DNA from: JABCPE02 sp963520725
GTDB lineage: Bacteria > Bacteroidota > Bacteroidia > Flavobacteriales > Weeksellaceae
Direction of reading: 5' to 3'
NCBI GenBank assembly: GCA_963520725.1
Contig: CAUQSG010000018.1
Coordinates: 1-27,724, forward strand
Length of the DNA stretch: 27,724 bases
Translations under genes and position numbers: made by a program
Notes under the pieces: model-generated
What the model saw: only the letters and a program-made list of their open reading frames with translations
Database searches by the model: none
What the model was told of the DNA's origin: nothing
Part shown: piece after piece, positions 24,582-27,724 of the stretch
How positions within the stretch are numbered: the first letter of the stretch is position 1
Layout: every line of letters begins with the position of its first letter

Positions 24582-24989
24582 ATGCTACATATCGATATTT
24601 ATAGTTTTTCTTACAAGAAAAGCGGAATTCCGATGGATAACACAGACAATGGCGGTGGATTTGTTTTTGACTGCCGCGGAATCCTAAACCCAGGACGAAT
24701 AGATGAATACAAGCCTCAGACAGGAGCTGATTTGGCTGTGCAGGAATATTTGGAAGAAAAAACCCAAATGCCTGATTTCCTAAATTCAATAAAATCCCTG
24801 ATATCCATATCCGTGGACAACTATATAGAGCGAGGATTTGAGCATCTTCAGATTTCATTTGGCTGCACCGGCGGACAGCACCGCTCAGTTTATTCAGCGA
24901 TAAAAATAGGAGAATTTTTACAACACAAATACGCTGATAAAGTAAGCGTAAAAGTAACCCACAATGAACAACCTCAGCTAAATGCATAG
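24582..24989 (+). CDS. Stand-alone RapZ C-terminal-domain protein
   Basis: This 135-residue cytosolic protein matches only the C-terminal half of RapZ. Visible anchors are an SFSYKKSGIP block at 8-17, FVFDCRGILNPGR at 27-39 (E. coli VFDVRFLPNPH), the TGAD...VQEYL segment at 47-57 and the hallmark GCTGGQHRSVY at 94-104. Full-length RapZ (~284 aa) has an N-terminal P-loop NTPase domain that is wholly absent here. In E. coli the C-terminal domain binds glucosamine-6-phosphate and the small RNA GlmZ. I am not aware of a GlmZ system in Bacteroidota, so a sugar-phosphate sensing role for the bare domain is inference. It lies 3 bp before the murU-like gene. The start codon is sound: MLHIDIYSF begins the domain directly. 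Confidence 0.85.
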   Translation: MLHIDIYSFSYKKSGIPMDNTDNGGGFVFDCRGILNPGRIDEYKPQTGADLAVQEYLEEKTQMPDFLNSIKSLISISVDNYIERGFEHLQISFGCTGGQHRSVYSAIKIGEFLQHKYADKVSVKVTHNEQPQLNA

Positions 24990-24992
24990 AGA

Positions 24993-25706
24993 ATGAAAGC
25001 TTTTATATTCGCGGCAGGAAAAGGGACAAGATTAAAACCTTTCACAGACAAACACCCAAAGGCTTTGGCCAAGGTAAATAACATTACCCTTTTAGAAAGA
25101 AATATCAAATTTCTGCAGTCTTTCGGCATTAATGATTTTATTATTAATATTCATCATTTCGGAGAGCAGATTGTTGATTTTTTGAAAGAAAATAATAATT
25201 TCGGTGCTAAAATAGAAATCTCCGATGAGTCCGAAGAACTTCTGGAAACAGGCGGCGCTTTGGTCTTTGCCAAAGAACTTTTGGAACAGGAAGAACATTT
25301 TTTAATCATGAATGCTGATATTTTGACCAATCTGAACATCGGTGATTTCATCAATTTTCATTTGAAATCCAATAACTTAGTTACTTTGGCCGTTTCGGAC
25401 AGAAAAAGCTCTCGAAAACTGCTTTTTGACAGCACAATGACCCTACAAGGCTGGCGTAATGAGAAAACAGGTGAAGAAATCTTTGGAAACACTTATAAAA
25501 ACCTAAAACCATTGGCTTTCAGCGGAATACATTGCATTAATTCTAATTTACTGAAACTTTTCACCCGCCGTGGCAAATTCTCCATTATGGAGGAATATTT
25601 AGACCTGATGAAAGACTATATTATCAAAGGATACAAACATGATGCTTTACTGATAGATGTGGGAAAACCAGAATCCATCGGCGAAGCAGAAAAATATTTT
25701 AAATAA
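24993..25706 (+). CDS. murU: MurU-like sugar-1-phosphate nucleotidyltransferase
   Basis: This 237-residue enzyme has the NTP-transferase (GT-A) fold. The signature loop is FAAGKGTRLKPFTDKHPKAL (6-25). ETGGAL lies at 85-90, the metal-site aspartate at D109 in NADIL, and LAFSGIHCI with IDVGKPESIGEAE near the end. The same order and spacing occur in Pseudomonas MurU (LETGGG, FSGI, VDVGT...AEA), which makes UDP-MurNAc from MurNAc-1-phosphate. Coupling with the AmgK-like kinase upstream makes this the best reading. GDP-heptose/mannose or glucose-1-phosphate uridylyltransferase relatives cannot be excluded by sequence alone. Neighbours are 3 bp and 2 bp away, so it is in an operon. Confidence 0.78.
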   Translation: MKAFIFAAGKGTRLKPFTDKHPKALAKVNNITLLERNIKFLQSFGINDFIINIHHFGEQIVDFLKENNNFGAKIEISDESEELLETGGALVFAKELLEQEEHFLIMNADILTNLNIGDFINFHLKSNNLVTLAVSDRKSSRKLLFDSTMTLQGWRNEKTGEEIFGNTYKNLKPLAFSGIHCINSNLLKLFTRRGKFSIMEEYLDLMKDYIIKGYKHDALLIDVGKPESIGEAEKYFK

Positions 25707-25708
25707 AA

Positions 25709-26410
25709 ATGGAAGAAGAAATTTTAAGAGAAAGTTTTAGACAAAAAACTTGGAGCGAACAGGCCACCAAAGACAGCTGGATGGTCTTTAAGATAATGGG
25801 AGAAATAGTCTCTGGTTATGAAAAAATGCAGAAAATGGGACCTTGCGTGTCTATTTTTGGGTCAGCAAGGATAAAACCAGATACCAAATATTACAAGATG
25901 ACAGAGGAAATTGCCCAAAAAATCACAGAACTGGGCTTTGGAGTCATCACTGGCGGCGGCCCAGGAATCATGGAAGCTGGAAACAAAGGAGCAAAAGAAA
26001 GCGGAGGAAAATCCATCGGTCTCAATATAGAACTTCCTTTCGAGCAGCACCTGAATCCTTATATAGACAAATTATACAGCATGGAGTTTGACTATTTTTT
26101 CATTAGAAAACTCATGTTTATAAAATACTCACAAGGATTTATCGTGATGCCTGGCGGTTTTGGGACTTTGGATGAACTTTCAGAGGCTTTGACGCTTATT
26201 CAGACTGGGAAAATCGGCAGATTTCCTATCGTTCTCGTTGGTTCAGAATTTTGGAATGGGCTATTAGATTGGTTCAAAAATACTTTGCTGGAAATGGAAT
26301 TAATTTCGGAAGAAAATTTCTCTCTTTTCAGAGTGGTAGATACGGCTGATGAGGCAGTTTCACACATTAAAGCCTTCTATGACAAGTACTCCATTCATGA
26401 GAATTTCTAA
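25709..26410 (+). CDS. LOG-family protein (TIGR00730 type)
   Basis: This 233-residue Rossmann-fold protein carries the LOG signatures TGGGPGIMEAGNKGA (81-95) and PGGFGTLDE (148-156), with catalytic Arg/Glu positions inside them. Characterised LOG enzymes cleave nucleoside 5'-monophosphates to base and ribose-5-phosphate. Old labels as lysine decarboxylase are wrong for this family. The physiological substrate in non-plant-associated bacteria is open. It begins 2 bp after the murU-like stop, clearly the last gene of that operon; a sigma-54-type promoter for the next gene starts 4 bp after its stop. Confidence 0.92.
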   Translation: MEEEILRESFRQKTWSEQATKDSWMVFKIMGEIVSGYEKMQKMGPCVSIFGSARIKPDTKYYKMTEEIAQKITELGFGVITGGGPGIMEAGNKGAKESGGKSIGLNIELPFEQHLNPYIDKLYSMEFDYFFIRKLMFIKYSQGFIVMPGGFGTLDELSEALTLIQTGKIGRFPIVLVGSEFWNGLLDWFKNTLLEMELISEENFSLFRVVDTADEAVSHIKAFYDKYSIHENF

Positions 26411-26413
26411 GTT

Positions 26414-26428
26414 TGGCACGGCTTTTGC
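26414..26428 (+). promoter_or_regulatory. Sigma-54 (RpoN) promoter, -24/-12 type
   Basis: TGGCACGGCTTTTGC matches the sigma-54 consensus TGGCAC-N5-TTGC. The invariant GG (26415-26416) and GC (26427-26428) are separated by exactly 10 bp. Transcription would start near 26440, 14 bp before the DUF6702 ATG. It would need an AAA+ enhancer-binding protein; none is encoded in the window. Confidence 0.7.
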
Positions 26429-26453
26429 CTTTATTTAACAAAATTTTAAGATT

Positions 26454-26933
26454 ATGATTACTAAAAAGAAAGTCAGTCTTGTTGGATTTTTTGTAATGCT
26501 GCTTATGGTAATGAGTTTTGCAGTGAGCCAGTTCCAATCTTCATTGACTAAAGTAGACTATGTGGAGGGAAGCAAAACTTTAAAATTTACCACCAAGGTA
26601 AGCACAGAGCAAATTGCGAATGCACTAAAGGTAAATGCTAGTTCCGCAGGCTTTAATGCTGAAGTAGCAAAATATATTGGCAAAAATTTCTCAGTAGCCG
26701 TGAATGGAGAAAACAAATCTCTGAAGGTTACTGGTAGCCAAGTAAACGGAGAGACAGTGTTTATTTATTTTGAAGTAGATGGTGTGGCGAGTATTTCCAC
26801 ATTGAAAATTAAGAACAACATTCTGCTGGATGTATATCCTAAACAGCTAAACCTAGTGAATATCGCCTACAAAGGAAGTCAGAAAAACATGACCTTCCAG
26901 CGTGGGAAAGAAACCGCAGAAGTATCTTTCTAG
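26454..26933 (+). CDS. DUF6702 family exported/anchored protein
   Basis: This 159-residue protein has an N-terminal hydrophobic segment (~7-25, VSLVGFFVMLLMVMSFAVS) that may be a signal peptide or anchor. The rest is a small beta domain with the pattern I associate with DUF6702, a Bacteroidota family: VDYVEGSKTLKFTTKVST after the signal, YIGKNFSVAVNG in the middle, and NNILLDVYPKQLNLVNI near the end. Function is unknown. It stands alone between a sigma-54-type promoter and a good terminator, so it is probably a separately switched transcript rather than part of the LOG operon. Confidence 0.8.
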   Translation: MITKKKVSLVGFFVMLLMVMSFAVSQFQSSLTKVDYVEGSKTLKFTTKVSTEQIANALKVNASSAGFNAEVAKYIGKNFSVAVNGENKSLKVTGSQVNGETVFIYFEVDGVASISTLKIKNNILLDVYPKQLNLVNIAYKGSQKNMTFQRGKETAEVSF

Positions 26934-26964
26934 GAACGAAATTGTTATATTATTTAATGTAAAG

Positions 26965-26988
26965 TCCTGCAAAAATGCAGGATTTTTT
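26965..26988 (+). terminator. Hairpin terminator after the DUF6702 gene
   Basis: A perfect 7-bp stem TCCTGCA / TGCAGGA with an AAAA loop is followed by TTTTTT. It lies 32 bp after the stop and also faces the convergent DUF2480 gene. Confidence 0.9.
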
Positions 26989-27000
26989 ATTTCTATGCTT

Positions 27001-27510
27001 TTACTTTTTATAAATAGGAACACTACTGCACGCCTCTCCAAACATCAGTGATTTTACCAATGGTTTTAGTTTTTGAACCAGCTCTACATAGGCATTTGTA
27101 GGGATTTCTACATCGCTGCAACCTCTGATGAGAACTCTTTTGCCCTTATAATCAGAAAAATCAAATTTCTGAATTTCTTCATGAAATAAAACCAATTCCA
27201 GTTCATCCAGCGAACCAAAAGCTATCTTTTTAGCAACGCCTTCTAACCTAGATGTTAGTAAAAAATACGCCCAAAGCGGAGCAATAGCATCCGTGGAACA
27301 ATAGAGATAGACAAAGGCATTTTCATAAATTTCCACATCTAGATTTTCCACCTGCTCACGGAAGTCTTTTTCTTTTAATATAAGTCCTTCATATAGAAAG
27401 TCTTTCAGGTTAATACCCAAGCGCTTCCCTTTTGGACAAAATTCAGCAACATCTATGTTTACCAGTCCGCTATTCGCAACTTTATTTACAATTTTTCCTT
27501 GCTCTGACAT
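27001..27510 (-). CDS. DUF2480 family protein
   Basis: This 169-residue soluble protein matches the Bacteroidota family DUF2480: an N-terminal IVNKVANSGLVNIDVAEF, then LKDFLYEGLILKEKDFR, CSTDAIAPLWAYFLL and the C-terminal KRVLIRGCSDVEIP with FGEACSSVPI. Several cysteines (in YCSTDA, RGCSD, EACSS) lie in conserved-looking positions. The ACSS...RGC arrangement resembles a metal or thiol site, but no activity is established to my knowledge. It is divergent from lpxB with interlocked promoters and convergent with the DUF6702 gene. Confidence 0.88.
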   Translation of the reverse strand: MSEQGKIVNKVANSGLVNIDVAEFCPKGKRLGINLKDFLYEGLILKEKDFREQVENLDVEIYENAFVYLYCSTDAIAPLWAYFLLTSRLEGVAKKIAFGSLDELELVLFHEEIQKFDFSDYKGKRVLIRGCSDVEIPTNAYVELVQKLKPLVKSLMFGEACSSVPIYKK

Positions 27511-27520
27511 ATTATTTATT

Positions 27521-27528
27521 TATATTTG
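27521..27528 (+). promoter_or_regulatory. -7 promoter element TATATTTG for lpxB
   Basis: A plus-strand TAnnTTTG match, ending 31 bp before the lpxB ATG at 27560. It is 2 bp from the opposing element at 27531-27538. Confidence 0.6.
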
Positions 27529-27530
27529 AG

Positions 27531-27538
27531 CAAAAATA
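27531..27538 (-). promoter_or_regulatory. -7 promoter element TATTTTTG for the DUF2480 gene
   Basis: A minus-strand TAnnTTTG match, ending 20 bp before the DUF2480 ATG at 27510. With the lpxB element it forms a near-palindrome, TATATTTGagCAAAAATA. Confidence 0.6.
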
Positions 27539-27559
27539 AATCTTTTTTACTAAAACAAA

Positions 27560-27724
27560 ATGTCTAAAAAATATTATATAATCTCAGGAGAAGCTTCTGG
27601 GGATTTACACGGTTCTAACCTGATGAAAGCCATTCTAAAAAAAGAACCCGATGCGGAATTCAGATTTTGGGGAGGCGACCTGATGAAAGAAGTAGGTGGA
27701 ACATTAGTAAAACATTACAAAGAC
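27560..27724 (+). CDS. lpxB: Lipid-A-disaccharide synthase LpxB, 5' part only
   Basis: The first 55 codons, open to the window edge. The start MSKKYYIISGEASGDLHGS carries the LpxB N-terminal signature GEASGDLHG. A conserved-looking FRFWGGDLMKEVGG follows, where the family usually has a GIGGPxM-type segment. LpxB condenses UDP-2,3-diacylglucosamine with lipid X to the lipid A disaccharide at the membrane. It is separated from lpxC/lpxD by about 26 kb. Confidence 0.93.
   Translation, partial: MSKKYYIISGEASGDLHGSNLMKAILKKEPDAEFRFWGGDLMKEVGGTLVKHYKD

Noticed and set aside
24580..24987. Minus-strand open frame of 135 codons exactly opposite the RapZ-like gene
   Set aside because: Equal length arises from codon-phase mirroring. 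Its translation is cysteine/leucine-rich with no family features, while the plus strand carries clear RapZ motifs and a promoter.
25709..26410. Lysine decarboxylase
   Set aside because: This is an old misannotation of the PGGxGTxxE family; no PLP-enzyme features are present.

Overview
The window reads as chromosome from a Bacteroidota bacterium, most likely class Flavobacteriia and probably a Chryseobacterium/Riemerella-like member of Weeksellaceae. The evidence is low G+C, an LpxC-FabZ fusion, the type IX secretion regulator PorX, a type III glutamine synthetase, the lineage families DUF2480 and DUF6702, and repeated TAnnTTTG promoter elements in front of genes with almost no Shine-Dalgarno sequences. 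The genus is inference. No tRNA, rRNA, CRISPR array, transposase or phage gene is visible.

Layout. 1-3421 (minus): lpxC-fabZ (cut by the window edge) overlapped by lpxD, then an HD-domain dNTPase-like gene. 3541-5082 (plus): porX, closed by a strong hairpin terminator. 5156-8444 (minus): a DUF445 membrane protein and type III glutamine synthetase, with a terminator between them. 8553-14136 (minus): the tightly packed rod-shape operon mreB-mreC-mreD-mrdA(PBP2)-rodA. 14328-16927 (minus): a voltage-gated-type K+ channel with a C-terminal zinc ribbon, then an orphan FecE-like ABC ATPase directly behind a tRNA-dihydrouridine synthase. 16928-18230: a very AT-rich stretch with one unrecognised exported protein, bracketed by a 20-bp inverted repeat. 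18272-23424 (minus): ddl, two tandem paralogous exported proteins, a small unknown protein, coaD, a TRIC-type channel, a short TatD nuclease and trpS. 23517-26410 (plus): an AmgK-like sugar kinase, a stand-alone RapZ C-terminal domain, a MurU-like nucleotidyltransferase and a LOG-family protein. 26454-26933 (plus): a DUF6702 protein behind a good match to a sigma-54 promoter. 27001-27510 (minus): DUF2480. 27560-27724 (plus): the start of lpxB.

The common theme is the cell envelope: lipid A (lpxC, lpxD, lpxB), lateral wall growth (mre/PBP2/RodA), peptidoglycan precursors (ddl), wall-sugar salvage (AmgK/MurU) and secretion control (porX). The best candidate for an under-described system is the AmgK-RapZ(C)-MurU-LOG cluster. 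There a single-domain relative of the E. coli glucosamine-6-phosphate sensor RapZ lies between the two enzymes predicted to turn recovered MurNAc into UDP-MurNAc. Other points of interest are the sigma-54 promoter, a predicted leaderless dus mRNA, the inverted-repeat-bracketed AT-rich block and the interlocked lpxB/DUF2480 promoters.
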